Source: Pseudarthrobacter naphthalenicus (lineage in GTDB: Bacteria > Actinomycetota > Actinomycetes > Actinomycetales > Micrococcaceae). Taken from it: 64,000 nt of DNA. A program made the position numbers and the translations under genes. The stretch lies in contig NZ_JARESG010000003.1 of assembly GCF_029076445.1 (NCBI RefSeq), forward strand, positions 124,001 through 188,000, given 5' to 3'. This document shows, one piece after another, positions 18,849-28,504 of the stretch; position 1 is the stretch's first letter, and each line of letters opens with the position of its first letter. Below the pieces are notes generated by a model. That model was not told the DNA's origin, searched no databases, and saw only the letters and a program-made list of their open reading frames with translations.

Positions 18849-20357
18849 ATGGCGCACGCACATCACAAGACTGATTCCCACACCGTCGATTTCCAGGTGG
18901 ACCCGGTGGTCCTGGAGCTCGGCCAGCGCTTCGTTGATGCCGGCCACGAACTGTCCCTTGTGGGCGGTCCGGTGCGGGACCTGTTCCTGGGACGCGCGTC
19001 GCTGGACCTTGACTTCACCACGGACGCCACCCCGGACCAGACGATTGCCCTGATTAAGAAGTGGGCAGACAACTTCTGGGAAATTGGCCGCGCCTTCGGG
19101 ACGATCGGCATGCGGAAGTCCGGCTTCCAGATTGAGATCACCACGTACCGGGCCGAGGCGTACGATCCTGAGTCGCGCAAGCCGGTCGTGGCTTTCGGCA
19201 CCTCACTGACCGATGACCTGCTGCGCCGGGACTTCACCATCAACGCGATGGCCCTCCGCCTGCCCTCCCTTGAACTCGTTGACCCGTTCGGCGGCGTGCG
19301 GGACCTCCACTCCTCGGTGCTGGCAACGCCTGGTTCCCCTGAAGACTCCTTCTCCGACGACCCCCTCCGCATGATGCGCGCCGCCCGGTTCGCCTCACAA
19401 CTGGGCATTTCGGTCCACCCGGACGTTCGCGTGGCCATGGTTGGGATGGCCGAACGCATCACCATCATTTCTGCCGAACGCGTCCGGGACGAGCTGATCA
19501 AACTCATCTGTGGCGCCGCTCCCCGGACTGGCGTGGACCTGCTGGTTGAGACCGGTCTCGCCGAGTTCGTCCTGCCGGAAGTGTCCGCACTGCGCCTCGA
19601 ATCGGATGAGCACCACCGCCATAAGGATGTCTATCAGCACTCGCTGCAGGTGCTGGAGCAGGCGGCCGGCCTGGAAACAGACGCCGACGGCGCGGTGCCG
19701 GGTCCCGACTTCGTGCTGCGGTTCGCAGCGTTAATGCACGACGTCGGCAAGCCGGCTACGCGCCGCTTCGAACCGGGCGGTGCGGTGAGCTTCCGCCACC
19801 ACGACATGGTGGGATCCAAACTCACCGCCAAGCGGATGAAGGCCCTGCGCTTCGACAACGACACCATCAAGGCCGTGGCCCGGCTGGTGGAACTGCACAT
19901 GCGCTTTTACGGTTACGGCGAGGCCGGCTGGAGCGACTCTGCCGTCCGCCGCTACGTCACGGACGCCGGTCCCCTGCTGGAGCGGCTGCACCGGCTGACC
20001 CGATCGGACGTCACCACCCGTAACCAGCGCAAGGCTGAACGGCTCGCCTTCGCCTACGACGACCTGGAAGACCGGATCGCCGCATTGCGCGAACGGGAAT
20101 CCCTGGAGGCAGTCCGCCCGGATTTGGACGGAGCACAGATCATGGCCCTCCTTGGGCTCAAACCTGGTCCCGTGGTGGGCCGTGCGTACAAGTTCCTGCT
20201 GGAGGAACGGATGGAGCATGGCCCGCTGCAGGCGGAGGAGGCCGAAGCCAGGCTGCTCGCGTGGTGGGCACAGCAGCCCGAAGCGGCACCTTCGCCTGCA
20301 GAAGAACCAGAGCCGGCTGCCGGCGTCGAACTTTCCCCCACTGAGGAGTCCAAATGA
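18849..20357 (+). CDS. cca: CCA tRNA nucleotidyltransferase
   Basis: Adds or repairs the 3'-CCA end of tRNAs. The 502-residue product has the nucleotidyltransferase signature LVGGPVRDLFLGRASLDLDF near residue 36, the RRDFTINAMA motif near residue 131, and an HD phosphohydrolase domain from about 255 (HHRHKDVYQHSLQV, then LMHDVGKPATR). This is the class II enzyme with HD domain typical of actinobacteria. The C-terminal 40 residues are Ala/Pro/Glu-rich. It overlaps the next gene by 4 bp and is divergent from the NUDIX gene. Confidence 0.95.
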   Translation: MAHAHHKTDSHTVDFQVDPVVLELGQRFVDAGHELSLVGGPVRDLFLGRASLDLDFTTDATPDQTIALIKKWADNFWEIGRAFGTIGMRKSGFQIEITTYRAEAYDPESRKPVVAFGTSLTDDLLRRDFTINAMALRLPSLELVDPFGGVRDLHSSVLATPGSPEDSFSDDPLRMMRAARFASQLGISVHPDVRVAMVGMAERITIISAERVRDELIKLICGAAPRTGVDLLVETGLAEFVLPEVSALRLESDEHHRHKDVYQHSLQVLEQAAGLETDADGAVPGPDFVLRFAALMHDVGKPATRRFEPGGAVSFRHHDMVGSKLTAKRMKALRFDNDTIKAVARLVELHMRFYGYGEAGWSDSAVRRYVTDAGPLLERLHRLTRSDVTTRNQRKAERLAFAYDDLEDRIAALRERESLEAVRPDLDGAQIMALLGLKPGPVVGRAYKFLLEERMEHGPLQAEEAEARLLAWWAQQPEAAPSPAEEPEPAAGVELSPTEESK

Positions 20358-20938
20358 CTGACCCGAACACCGCGCCCCGCCCCCAGCTTTGGATCCTGCG
20401 CCACGGCGAGACGGAATGGTCAAAAAGCGGGCAATACACCGGGCTCACCGACCTCCCCTTGACGGTCGAAGGCGAGCAGCAGGCCGTGGAAGCCCGGAAA
20501 ATCCTGGACCAGGTGGACTTCGACCTCGTCCTGACGTCACCGCTGCGCCGGGCAAGGCGCACGGCTGAACTTGCCGGCTTCCCCGATGCGCAGCACGAGC
20601 CGCTCGCGGTGGAATGGAACTACGGGGACTACGAGGGCATCAGCTCGGACCTCATCCGAAAGGACAACCCGGATTACCTCATCTGGACCCACGGCGTGCC
20701 CAACGGAGAATCCCTGGACGAGGTGGCGGCCCGCGCGGACAAGATTGTTGCCCGCGTGCTGGAATCCGGACTCGACAACGTGCTGATTGTGGCCCACGGA
20801 CATTTCTCCCGGATCCTCACGGCGCGCTGGCTTGAATTGGCCCCCACCGAAGGCCGCCACTTTATTCTGGGCACGGCCAAAGTGTGCACCCTTGGATGGG
20901 ACAAAAAGACACCAGCTATTGTGCGCTGGGGACTCTAA
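20354..20938 (+). CDS. Histidine phosphatase family protein
   Basis: 194 residues with the phosphohistidine signature LRHGETEW (RHGE at residues 16-19), a second conserved arginine in TSPLRRARRTAELAG and the catalytic VAHGHFSRIL near residue 140, all intact. It belongs to the phosphoglycerate mutase-like phosphatases; the substrate is unknown. The start overlaps the CCA enzyme stop (ATGA), so the two are translationally coupled. Confidence 0.92.
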   Translation: MTDPNTAPRPQLWILRHGETEWSKSGQYTGLTDLPLTVEGEQQAVEARKILDQVDFDLVLTSPLRRARRTAELAGFPDAQHEPLAVEWNYGDYEGISSDLIRKDNPDYLIWTHGVPNGESLDEVAARADKIVARVLESGLDNVLIVAHGHFSRILTARWLELAPTEGRHFILGTAKVCTLGWDKKTPAIVRWGL

Positions 20939-21107
20939 ACAGGCCTTTCCTGAAATTTATTTAGAATCTTTCCGGAATTAACTGGCGGACGGCAACAAAG
21001 GTAGGGTATTTTTATTTTCAGCCCCAGAGCGATTCCGCCGGGGCACGGCGCCCGTTGCCAGGCCAGTCTGCTGGAGCAACGGCTGACAGAAAAGGAGGTT
21101 GGGAGAA
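20939..21107 (+). promoter_or_regulatory. A+T-rich leader with hairpin ahead of a small ORF
   Basis: The first 80 bp are unusually A+T-rich for this genome and include GGTAGGGTATTTTTATTTTC near 21000-21019, which could hold a promoter. A 7-bp inverted repeat CCGTTGC (21052-21058) and GCAACGG (21076-21082) lies just upstream of a strong ribosome binding site at 21091-21099. The pattern suggests a structured transcript leader. Confidence 0.4.
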
Positions 21108-21203
21108 ATGATTACTTTGACTAGCGGATGGACGATGACCATCACCGCCACCCCGGCCTTCGCTGCTGCTGGGCGCCGTTTTTCTGGAGTCGTTGCCTCC
21201 TAG
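21108..21203 (+). CDS. Putative 31-residue peptide (leader-like)
   Basis: ATG at 21108 with AAAGGAGGT 8-9 bp upstream, an excellent ribosome binding site. The peptide starts MITLTSGWTMTITATPAFAA and ends RRFSGVVAS before TAG. It is Thr/Ala-rich with no Cys, so a disulfide or thioether peptide is unlikely. It could be a translated leader for the downstream small ORF or a small secreted or membrane peptide. I recognise no family. Confidence 0.4.
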   Translation: MITLTSGWTMTITATPAFAAAGRRFSGVVAS

Positions 21204-21271
21204 TCCCGTCTGACCGCCGCATGGCGGCAGTTCGGGACCTGGATACCACCCGCCTCGGCGCTCTCTTACTG

Positions 21272-21346
21272 CCGGGACTCCCTTTACCGGGACTCCCTTT
21301 ACCGGGACTCCCTTTACCGGGACTCCCTTTACCGAGACTGCCTGTA
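21272..21346. repeat. 15-bp tandem repeat, four perfect copies plus one diverged
   Basis: CCGGGACTCCCTTTA is repeated perfectly at 21272-21286, 21287-21301, 21302-21316 and 21317-21331, then diverges in a fifth copy at 21332-21346. The 15-bp period keeps any frame open: it would read PGLPL repeats on plus or KGVPV and GKGSP repeats on minus. None of those frames has a good start, so I treat the repeat as non-coding. Confidence 0.85.
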
Positions 21347-21549
21347 CTCCGGGCCGGCGGTGACAGCAAAACACCTGGTGTCGTTCCTTTCACAGCCGCC
21401 TGCCGTCTGCCGTCATTTCACCCGAACATTCGCATTTGCGAACCACTAATTAGCCCGGGCATTCCTGTGCCTCATTACCGCCAATACTGAAGCGAGCCTC
21501 ATTGGCGCTAATTGCCATGCCCATTTCCCCCGGAAAGGAGGTGAGTGCT

Positions 21550-21693
21550 TTGATAAAAAAGATCAAAAAGGCGTTGTTTCTGCTTCGCTTACCAGTCCGA
21601 ACCGGGCGCCGCGAATTCAATGTTGAACTGTTGAACCAACACCGGGAAGATGCCTACGCGCTGGTGCACCAGCAGACGGCCGGGCTGCGCTGA
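21550..21693 (+). CDS. Putative 47-residue basic protein
   Basis: TTG start at 21550 preceded by AAAGGAGGTGA (GGAGG at 21537-21541). The product begins MIKKIKKALFLLRLPVRTGR and ends HQQTAGLR. The N-terminus is strongly basic followed by a short hydrophobic stretch; the rest is polar. It lies between the 15-bp repeat and the GT87-type gene and has no family I recognise. The strong ribosome binding site supports translation. Confidence 0.45.
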   Translation: MIKKIKKALFLLRLPVRTGRREFNVELLNQHREDAYALVHQQTAGLR

Positions 21694-21755
21694 GGCGGGG
21701 GCCGAAGCAAAACGGCACCCGCCCGCACGGGCCCTGTCCCGGTAAGCTCAGGGGC

Positions 21756-23222
21756 ATGCAGGAGACGAAGCCGCCGGCGCGCCCACAACGTGCCCGCCTG
21801 GTTGTTCCCAGCCGCAGTGACCTGTTGCTGAAGAACTTCACGGAACTGATTGGCGGGCCCATGGGCGCCCGGTCGGCGCCCGGCATCGTCTCCCCCGGGG
21901 TGTTTACCGTGGAACGGGTCCTGATCATCCTGACAGTGCTGGCTGCGCTGTGCGCTCTGACGATCAAGGGCTACTGCCGTGTCAACGGCTGGCAGACCCC
22001 GGGCCAGTTCTATTCCACCTGCTATTCGGATTTCCCCGATCTCTTCCGGAACCGGTCCCTTGGAGAGGACCCCTTCGCCTTCCTCAGCCCGGGCCATCTC
22101 TTCGAGTATCCGGTCCTGACCGGTTTTATTGCCGCCGTCACCGCCTGGCTCATCCCCGGTCAAGGTGTCACTGATAGCCGCACCCTCGGCTATTTCGACG
22201 TTAATGCCGCCCTGATAGCAGCCCTGTGGATCGTTGCCGTCCTGGCCACGGCCCGACTGTCACAACGGCGCCCCTGGGATGCGGCCATGGTGGCGCTCGC
22301 GCCGGGCATTCTGCTCGCCGGAACCGTTAGCTGGGACCTGTGGGCGGCAGGGCTGCTTGCTGTAGGGATGCTGTGTTTCGCGCGTGAACGGCTGGTGCTG
22401 GCCGGAGTGCTGATCGGGCTCGCCGCAGCAGCCAAGCCCTACGCCGCCCTGGTTCTGGCCGCCGTCTTCCTGCTCTCCCTCCGCACCGGCCGGCTCAGGG
22501 CATTCTTTCTGACCGCGGGAACAGCCGCGGCCGCGTGGGTGACGGTCAACATTCCCGTTGCGCTGGCCAATCCCGCCGGCTGGGCGTATTCCCTCGGATT
22601 CCCGGTGTCCCGGGAGGCGGGGTACGGCTCGGCGTGGTTTGCCTACAATCTGGTGGCACGCCGCCTGCGCTGGCCCGTTCTTGACCCGGGTGCCGTCAAC
22701 GTTCTGGCCCTGGCCCTCTTCCTGCTGGCCTGCGCAGCTGTCGCCTACATTGCCCTGACGGCTCCCCGGCGCCCGCGGCTGGCGCAGCTCGCGTTCCTGC
22801 TGGTGGGCGCCCTCATTCTGACCAACAAGGTGTACTCCCCGCAGTTCGTGCTCTGGCTCATTCCGCTGGTGGCGCTGGCCAGGCCTCGGTGGCGCGACTT
22901 TCTGGTGTGGCAGGGGATCGAAGGCCTCTATTGGGCTGCGGTGTGGATGTACCTCGCACAGGTTTCGAGTCAAGGTCCCACGCAACACAACATTGACATG
23001 CCCTACTACGTTCTGGCGGTGGCAGCACATATGCTCGTAACTGCATATTTGATGGGTCGGGTGGTTTGGGACATCTATGATCCCAACTACGATCCTGTGC
23101 GCAGGCACCATCTCGATGACCCGCATGGAGGTCCGTTCAACGGGTTGCCGGACCGGTTGCGCCTTAATCCCCTGAATCCCTCGAAAGCAATCCTCACCGG
23201 AAGGGCGAAGCACCATGGCTGA
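21756..23222 (+). CDS. GT87-like (DUF2029-type) polytopic membrane glycosyltransferase
   Basis: 488 residues with about ten hydrophobic segments from residue 50 to 440. The layout and segments such as LFEYPVLTGFIAAVTAWLIP and TNKVYSPQFVLWLIPL resemble actinobacterial GT87-type (polyprenol-phosphate-mannose-dependent) mannosyltransferases, including the membrane protein encoded upstream of rpsF in mycobacteria. The donor and acceptor are not known. The stop overlaps the start of the next gene by 8 bp. Confidence 0.75.
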   Translation: MQETKPPARPQRARLVVPSRSDLLLKNFTELIGGPMGARSAPGIVSPGVFTVERVLIILTVLAALCALTIKGYCRVNGWQTPGQFYSTCYSDFPDLFRNRSLGEDPFAFLSPGHLFEYPVLTGFIAAVTAWLIPGQGVTDSRTLGYFDVNAALIAALWIVAVLATARLSQRRPWDAAMVALAPGILLAGTVSWDLWAAGLLAVGMLCFARERLVLAGVLIGLAAAAKPYAALVLAAVFLLSLRTGRLRAFFLTAGTAAAAWVTVNIPVALANPAGWAYSLGFPVSREAGYGSAWFAYNLVARRLRWPVLDPGAVNVLALALFLLACAAVAYIALTAPRRPRLAQLAFLLVGALILTNKVYSPQFVLWLIPLVALARPRWRDFLVWQGIEGLYWAAVWMYLAQVSSQGPTQHNIDMPYYVLAVAAHMLVTAYLMGRVVWDIYDPNYDPVRRHHLDDPHGGPFNGLPDRLRLNPLNPSKAILTGRAKHHG

Positions 23223-24660
23223 TGTCGCCGTCGTAGGTTCCGGGCCCAACGGACTCGCCACAGCTGCAGTGATGGCCCGGGCCGGGCTGTCAGTAGAAGT
23301 CCTGGAAGCTGCGGGGACGATCGGCGGAGGTACCCGCACCACCGAACTCATGCAACCGGGCCACCTGCATGACATTTGCTCGGCGGTGCATCCCATGGCC
23401 CTGGCATCCACCTTCTTCCGCGATTTCGAACTGGAGCGCAGGATCAAGCTGGTGGTTCCGGAGCTCGGGTTCGGTTCACCGCTCGATGGCGGGAGGGCTG
23501 CGCTCGGCTATCACTCGCTGGAGCGCACCGTCGAGGCACTCGGCCGCGACGGCGCGGCGTACGGGAAGCTGCTCGCTCCCCTGGTGAGCCGCATCGACGG
23601 CGTCATGGACGCCACCCAGCACCAGCTACTAAGGATCCCCAGGGATCCGGTGGCGGCTGCACTCTTTGGGCTGCGGACATTCGAACAGGGGACTCCGCTG
23701 TGGAACGCCCGCTTCCGGGAGGAACTGGCGCCGGCCCTGCTGAGTGGTGTTGCGGCACACGCTGTTTCGCATCTGCCGTCATTGGCGGCGGCAGGGGCGG
23801 GCCTGATGCTCACCGCTCTGGCCCATGCGCAGGGATGGCCCATTCCCCAAGGGGGTTCGGCTGCTATTGCCGAGGCCCTCGCGGCGGACATCCGGGCCCA
23901 CGGTGGTGTAATCCGTACCGGGGAACCCATCGATAGCCTCCGGCAACTCGGTGGGGCGCGTGCAGTCCTGCTGGACGTTGCACCCCGGGGACTGCTTGAG
24001 ATTGCCGGGGAGAGCATGCCCCCAAAATACCGGCGCTCCCTCGAGGCATTCCGCTACGGGAATGGTTCCTGCAAGGTGGATTACATCCTGTCCGGGCCGG
24101 TTCCGTGGGCTGCTGCCGAGCTGGCTGACGCCGGCACAGTGCATGTAGGCGGCACGCGGAAGGAAATGGCTCGGGCCGAGAACGAGGTTTCCGCGGGGAA
24201 GCATCCCGAGCGTCCCTACGTCCTGGCGGCGCAGCCCTCACGGTTCGACAGCAGCCGGGCCCCCGCAGGGCGCCACATTCTGTGGGCCTATTGCCACGTC
24301 CCCGCAGGCTCCACGCGGGATATGGGCGAAGCGGTGACCAGCCAAATTGAACGTTTCGCGCCAGGGTTCCGGGACGTGGTGGTGCAAACCCACGTGACCA
24401 CGGCGGCCGAACTGGCAAGTTACAACCGGAACTACATCGGCGGGGACTTCAGCGCGGGCATCATGGACGTTCGCGGGCTTCTTCAAAGGCCCGTTGTGTC
24501 CCCAATTCCCTGGCGGACACCCCTTCGGGGAGTGTATTTGTGCTCCTCCTCCACGCCGCCGGGCCCGGGCGTCACAGGGATGCCGGGATTCTTCGCTGCT
24601 AAACATGCACTAAAGGACATATTCGGCCTTGACGTGCCGCCGCTCGGGCTTCGGCCGTAG
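23215..24660 (+). CDS. NAD(P)/FAD-dependent oxidoreductase, phytoene-desaturase-like
   Basis: 481 residues. The N-terminal dinucleotide fold is DVAVVGSGPNGLATAAVMAR, followed by the second FAD motif GTIGGGTRTTEL, and the C-terminal cofactor region YLCSSSTPPGPGVTGMPGFF. This resembles the carotenoid desaturase and amine-oxidase-like superfamily; no carotenoid genes are nearby, so substrate is unknown. Translationally coupled to the GT87-like gene by an 8-bp overlap. Confidence 0.85.
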   Translation: MADVAVVGSGPNGLATAAVMARAGLSVEVLEAAGTIGGGTRTTELMQPGHLHDICSAVHPMALASTFFRDFELERRIKLVVPELGFGSPLDGGRAALGYHSLERTVEALGRDGAAYGKLLAPLVSRIDGVMDATQHQLLRIPRDPVAAALFGLRTFEQGTPLWNARFREELAPALLSGVAAHAVSHLPSLAAAGAGLMLTALAHAQGWPIPQGGSAAIAEALAADIRAHGGVIRTGEPIDSLRQLGGARAVLLDVAPRGLLEIAGESMPPKYRRSLEAFRYGNGSCKVDYILSGPVPWAAAELADAGTVHVGGTRKEMARAENEVSAGKHPERPYVLAAQPSRFDSSRAPAGRHILWAYCHVPAGSTRDMGEAVTSQIERFAPGFRDVVVQTHVTTAAELASYNRNYIGGDFSAGIMDVRGLLQRPVVSPIPWRTPLRGVYLCSSSTPPGPGVTGMPGFFAAKHALKDIFGLDVPPLGLRP

Positions 24661-24744
24661 TTCGGACCTGGCGTGGTGAACGGGCTTCCGCAGGGATGTA
24701 TCGCGGATGGTCAACCCCATGACAAAACGGGGCATAATAACGCC

Positions 24745-26730
24745 GTGGGGAACTCAAAGAAACTTTCACTTGCCATAGCTGGTCTCATTCTCGGCGCCTC
24801 CCTGGTGTCCTGCGACGACGGCAGAGGGGGTGCCGAAGCCGCGGCCAAACAGTTCGCGGCCGCGGTGTCCGTGCTCGACGTCAGCCCCGTCGCCTTTGAC
24901 GGCAAAGACTCCGGCGTGGCCAAGCAGCAGGTTCAGGACATCTTCAAATCTCTCGACCCGGACAAGCCCGCCGTGGAAACCGGGGAACTGTCACTCGAGG
25001 GCAATACCGCCACCGTTCCGCTCAACTACACCTGGAAGATCGGCTCAGGCGAGTGGAAGTACACCACCTACGCTGAGTTTAAGAAGTCCGGGGACAAGTG
25101 GCTCACCGCATGGAACCCGTCATCGCTGGTCCCGGAGCTTGCTGAGGGTGAGATCCTCACCAAGGGCACGCAGTCGCCTCCGCGGGCGGACATCCTCGGC
25201 GCCGGCGACGCGAAGCTGGTTACATACCGCCCGGTGGTCAAAGTCGGCATCGACAAACCACTGCTCGGCGCGGCAGATCCGGCCGCGTCCGCCACCAAGT
25301 TGGCGGAACTGGTGGGTGTGGATGCGGCAGCCTACACACAGCAGGTTTCGGCGGCGGGCGCCCAGGCATTTGTCGCGGCCATCACCCTGCGTGAAGAAGG
25401 CCGCAGCATAACCGACGAGCAGATCGCGGCGATCCCCGGTGGCCGGGCCATCAAGGAAAGCCAGCCGCTGGCTCCGAGCCGTAGCTTCGCACGGGCAGTC
25501 CTCGGTTCCGTGGGCGAGGCCAGTGCAGAACAGATTGAAGCCTCGGCCGGGGCGCTGAGCGCGGGCGACGTGACGGGCATCGGCGGGCTCCAGCAACAAT
25601 ACGACGCCCAGCTCCGCGGAACCGACGCCGTGGTGGTCCGTGCACACAGGGCAGACCTCACCCGCGAACAGATCAACGCCGCGGGCACTGATCCCCGCCG
25701 CGTGGTGTTCCAAACCGCACCCAAGCCGGGCACGCCGCTGAAGACCACCCTCGACCCCACCCTCCAGGCCCTGGCGGAGAGCACGTTGGCCGGCGTGGGG
25801 CCAGCCTCGGCCATCGTGGCACTCCGACCCTCCTCAGGCGCGGTCCTCGCAGCCGCTTCGGGACCGGGCAGCAATGGTTACAACACCGCGATGCTGGGCC
25901 AGTACGCACCCGGATCCATCTTCAAGATGGTCGACTCGCTGGCGATGTTCCGCAACGGAATGACCCCCGATTCGAAGGTGCAGTGCACCCCCACCCTCGA
26001 GGTGGACGGCCGCACCTTCAAGAACTCGGAAGGATACCCGGAAAGTTCGCTCGGATCGGTAACCCTCCGCGATGCCTTCGCCCACTCCTGCAACACGGCG
26101 TTCATCGCCGCCCGGGACAAGGTCACGCAAGCCCAGCTTGAAGCGGCCGCGGGGGCCATGGGTGTGGCCGTCGAAGCCCCGAAACTCGGTGCCGTGGCGT
26201 TCCTTGGCTCCGTCCCCGGCGAGGCCGCCGGCACCGAACATGCAGCGTCCATGATCGGGCAGGGCAAGGTGCTGATGTCCCCGCTGGCTGCTGCCATCAT
26301 GGCCGGTTCCGTGGCCAAGGGTTCCCCCGTTTCACCGCAGCTGGTCCTGAACCCGGACGCCGGCGCCGCGGGTGGCACGCCCGGCGAGCCGACGGCGGAG
26401 GCTGCGCCGCCGTCGTCGACCGTTACGCCCGAAGCACCCGCTCAGGCATCCGGCAAACCGATCACGGCCGAGGAAGCCGCGGCCCTGTCTGACATGATGC
26501 GCGCGGTGGTGACGTCCGGCCACGCGGGTTTCCTCGCCACCGTGCCCGGGGCGCCGGTGGGCGCCAAAACCGGCACGGCGGAGTTTGGCAAGGAAACACC
26601 GCCTAAAACGCACGCCTGGATTGTCGCGGTCCACGGGGATCTCGCTGTGGCCGTGTTCGTCGAGGACGGCGGCCTCGGTGCCACCACGTCGGGGCCGCTG
26701 CTCAAACAGTTCCTGACCGCCGCCGGCTGA
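24745..26730 (+). CDS. Penicillin-binding transpeptidase lipoprotein
   Basis: A class B-like penicillin-binding protein of 661 residues. The N-terminus is a lipoprotein signal with lipobox LVSC (LILGASLVSCDDG). An NTF2-like domain (about 30-150) and a PBP dimer region precede the transpeptidase domain (about 340-661). Catalytic motifs are SIFK (in YAPGSIFKMVD), SCN (in FAHSCNTAF) and KTG (in VGAKTGTAEFG). The GTG at 24745 was chosen because it places the signal peptide at the N-terminus. A Pro/Ala-rich insertion near residue 550 interrupts the domain. Confidence 0.9.
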   Translation: MGNSKKLSLAIAGLILGASLVSCDDGRGGAEAAAKQFAAAVSVLDVSPVAFDGKDSGVAKQQVQDIFKSLDPDKPAVETGELSLEGNTATVPLNYTWKIGSGEWKYTTYAEFKKSGDKWLTAWNPSSLVPELAEGEILTKGTQSPPRADILGAGDAKLVTYRPVVKVGIDKPLLGAADPAASATKLAELVGVDAAAYTQQVSAAGAQAFVAAITLREEGRSITDEQIAAIPGGRAIKESQPLAPSRSFARAVLGSVGEASAEQIEASAGALSAGDVTGIGGLQQQYDAQLRGTDAVVVRAHRADLTREQINAAGTDPRRVVFQTAPKPGTPLKTTLDPTLQALAESTLAGVGPASAIVALRPSSGAVLAAASGPGSNGYNTAMLGQYAPGSIFKMVDSLAMFRNGMTPDSKVQCTPTLEVDGRTFKNSEGYPESSLGSVTLRDAFAHSCNTAFIAARDKVTQAQLEAAAGAMGVAVEAPKLGAVAFLGSVPGEAAGTEHAASMIGQGKVLMSPLAAAIMAGSVAKGSPVSPQLVLNPDAGAAGGTPGEPTAEAAPPSSTVTPEAPAQASGKPITAEEAAALSDMMRAVVTSGHAGFLATVPGAPVGAKTGTAEFGKETPPKTHAWIVAVHGDLAVAVFVEDGGLGATTSGPLLKQFLTAAG

Positions 26731-26764
26731 CCCCGGCCCGGGCGGGCATGGGAAGATTGAGCAC

Positions 26765-28447
26765 GTGGCTCATATTGACGTTTCCGGCATCGACTACTTC
26801 CTTTCCGACGGCACCCAACTCCTGAACGGCGTGACCTTCAAGGTCCCGGATGGCACCAAAACCGCCCTGATCGGTCCCAACGGCACGGGCAAGACCACGC
26901 TGTTCCGGATCATCTCCGGCGACCTGGTGCCGGACGAAGGAGTTATCGGGCGCTCCGGAAACATGGGCATCATGCGTCAGTTCGTGGGCCAGGTGCGCGA
27001 CGATTCCACGGTCCGGGACCTGCTGGTTTCGGCGGCGCCGCCTGCCCTGGCCGCCGCCGCCCGCGAGGTGGACGAGGCTGAGCTCGCCATGGTGGAGCTC
27101 GACGACGAGCCCTCCCAGATGCGGTACGCCCAGGCGATCGTGGACTGGGGTGACGCCGGCGGCTACGACGTGGAGACCGTCTGGGACGAGGTGTGCATGG
27201 CCGCGCTGGGACTGCCCTTTGACCGCGCGCAGCACCGCCCGGCGTCGAGCCTCTCCGGCGGCGAGCAGAAGCGCCTGGTCCTCGAGGCACTCTTTGCCGG
27301 TCCCGACGAACTCCTGCTCCTGGACGAACCGGACAACTACCTTGACGTGCCCGGCAAGCGCTGGCTCGAGGAGAAGCTGAACGAGTCCAAAAAGACGGTC
27401 TTCTTCATCAGCCACGACCGCGAACTCCTCAACAACGCCGCCGGCCGCATCGTGACCCTCGAACCTGGCATCAACGGCGCCGGTGCGTGGGTGCATGGCG
27501 GCGGCTTCGGCTCCTACGTGGATGCCCGGGCCGACCGGAACGCGCGCTTCGAGGAGCTGCGCAAACGCTGGGACGAGGAGCACGTGAAGCTCAAGGAACT
27601 CGTCAACATGTACAAGAACAAGGCTGCGTTCCGCTCGGACATGGCCAACCGGTACCACGCAGCGCAGACCCGGCTGGCGAAATTCCTGGAAGTGGGACCG
27701 CCCGAGGCGCTGCCCATCGAACAGAACGTGCAGATGCGGCTCAAGGGCGGCCGCACCGCGAAGCGGGCCATCGTGGCGGAGCAGCTTGAACTCACCGGCC
27801 TGATGAAACCGTTCTCCACGGAGGTCTGGTTCGGCGACCGCGTGGGCGTGCTCGGCTCCAACGGGTCAGGCAAGAGCCACTTCCTGCGGCTGCTCGCCAC
27901 CGGCGGGACCGACCCGGAGCGGGAGCACCTGCCGGTTTCCGACGTCGACATCGCCGAAGTGCCCCACGAGGGCACCGTGAAACTCGGCGCCCGGATCCGC
28001 CCGGGCTTCTTCGCCCAGACCCACGTCCGGCCGGACCTGCTGGGCAAGACCCTGCTGGAAATCCTGCACCGCGGTGACGAACACCGTTCCGGGCTCGGCC
28101 GTGAAGCTGCTGCCGGTGCGCTGGACGGATACGGGCTCGCAGGGCAGTCGGAGCAGAAATATGAGTCGCTGTCCGGCGGCCAACAGGCACGGTTCCAGAT
28201 CCTGCTGCTGCAGCTCTCAGGAGCCACGCTCCTGCTGTTGGACGAACCCACCGACAACCTGGACCTGCACTCTGCCGAGGCGCTGGAGAAGGCCATTGAC
28301 CACTTCGAAGGAACCGTCCTGGCCGTGACGCACGACCGCTGGTTCGCCCGCACCTTCGACCGCTTCCTGGTCTTCGGCTCCGACGGCAAAGTCTACGAAT
28401 CCGACGGGCCGGTCTGGGACGAAAAGCGGGTCGAGCGCGCCCGCTGA
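26765..28447 (+). CDS. ABC-F family ATP-binding protein
   Basis: Soluble protein of 560 residues with two ABC domains and no membrane segments. Walker A motifs are GPNGTGKTT (about 38-46) and GSNGSGKSH (about 363-371), with signatures SLSGGEQKRL and SLSGGQQARF and Walker B segments LLLLDEPDNYLD and LLLLDEPTDNLD. The interdomain linker is long and charged. ABC-F proteins act on the ribosome, some protecting it from antibiotics; which role applies cannot be told from sequence alone. Starts with GTG. Confidence 0.92.
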   Translation: MAHIDVSGIDYFLSDGTQLLNGVTFKVPDGTKTALIGPNGTGKTTLFRIISGDLVPDEGVIGRSGNMGIMRQFVGQVRDDSTVRDLLVSAAPPALAAAAREVDEAELAMVELDDEPSQMRYAQAIVDWGDAGGYDVETVWDEVCMAALGLPFDRAQHRPASSLSGGEQKRLVLEALFAGPDELLLLDEPDNYLDVPGKRWLEEKLNESKKTVFFISHDRELLNNAAGRIVTLEPGINGAGAWVHGGGFGSYVDARADRNARFEELRKRWDEEHVKLKELVNMYKNKAAFRSDMANRYHAAQTRLAKFLEVGPPEALPIEQNVQMRLKGGRTAKRAIVAEQLELTGLMKPFSTEVWFGDRVGVLGSNGSGKSHFLRLLATGGTDPEREHLPVSDVDIAEVPHEGTVKLGARIRPGFFAQTHVRPDLLGKTLLEILHRGDEHRSGLGREAAAGALDGYGLAGQSEQKYESLSGGQQARFQILLLQLSGATLLLLDEPTDNLDLHSAEALEKAIDHFEGTVLAVTHDRWFARTFDRFLVFGSDGKVYESDGPVWDEKRVERAR

Positions 28448-28504
28448 CCCGCTGACCCGCTGACCCGTTGCCCCCAACCCCCGCCCCCGCCCCCGCCCCC
28501 GGGA

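Noticed and set aside
21128..21490. Plus-strand frame with PGLPL pentapeptide repeats (and minus-strand KGVPV and GKGSP repeats)
   Set aside because: The 15-bp tandem repeat keeps all frames open; none has a convincing start or flanking protein-like sequence.
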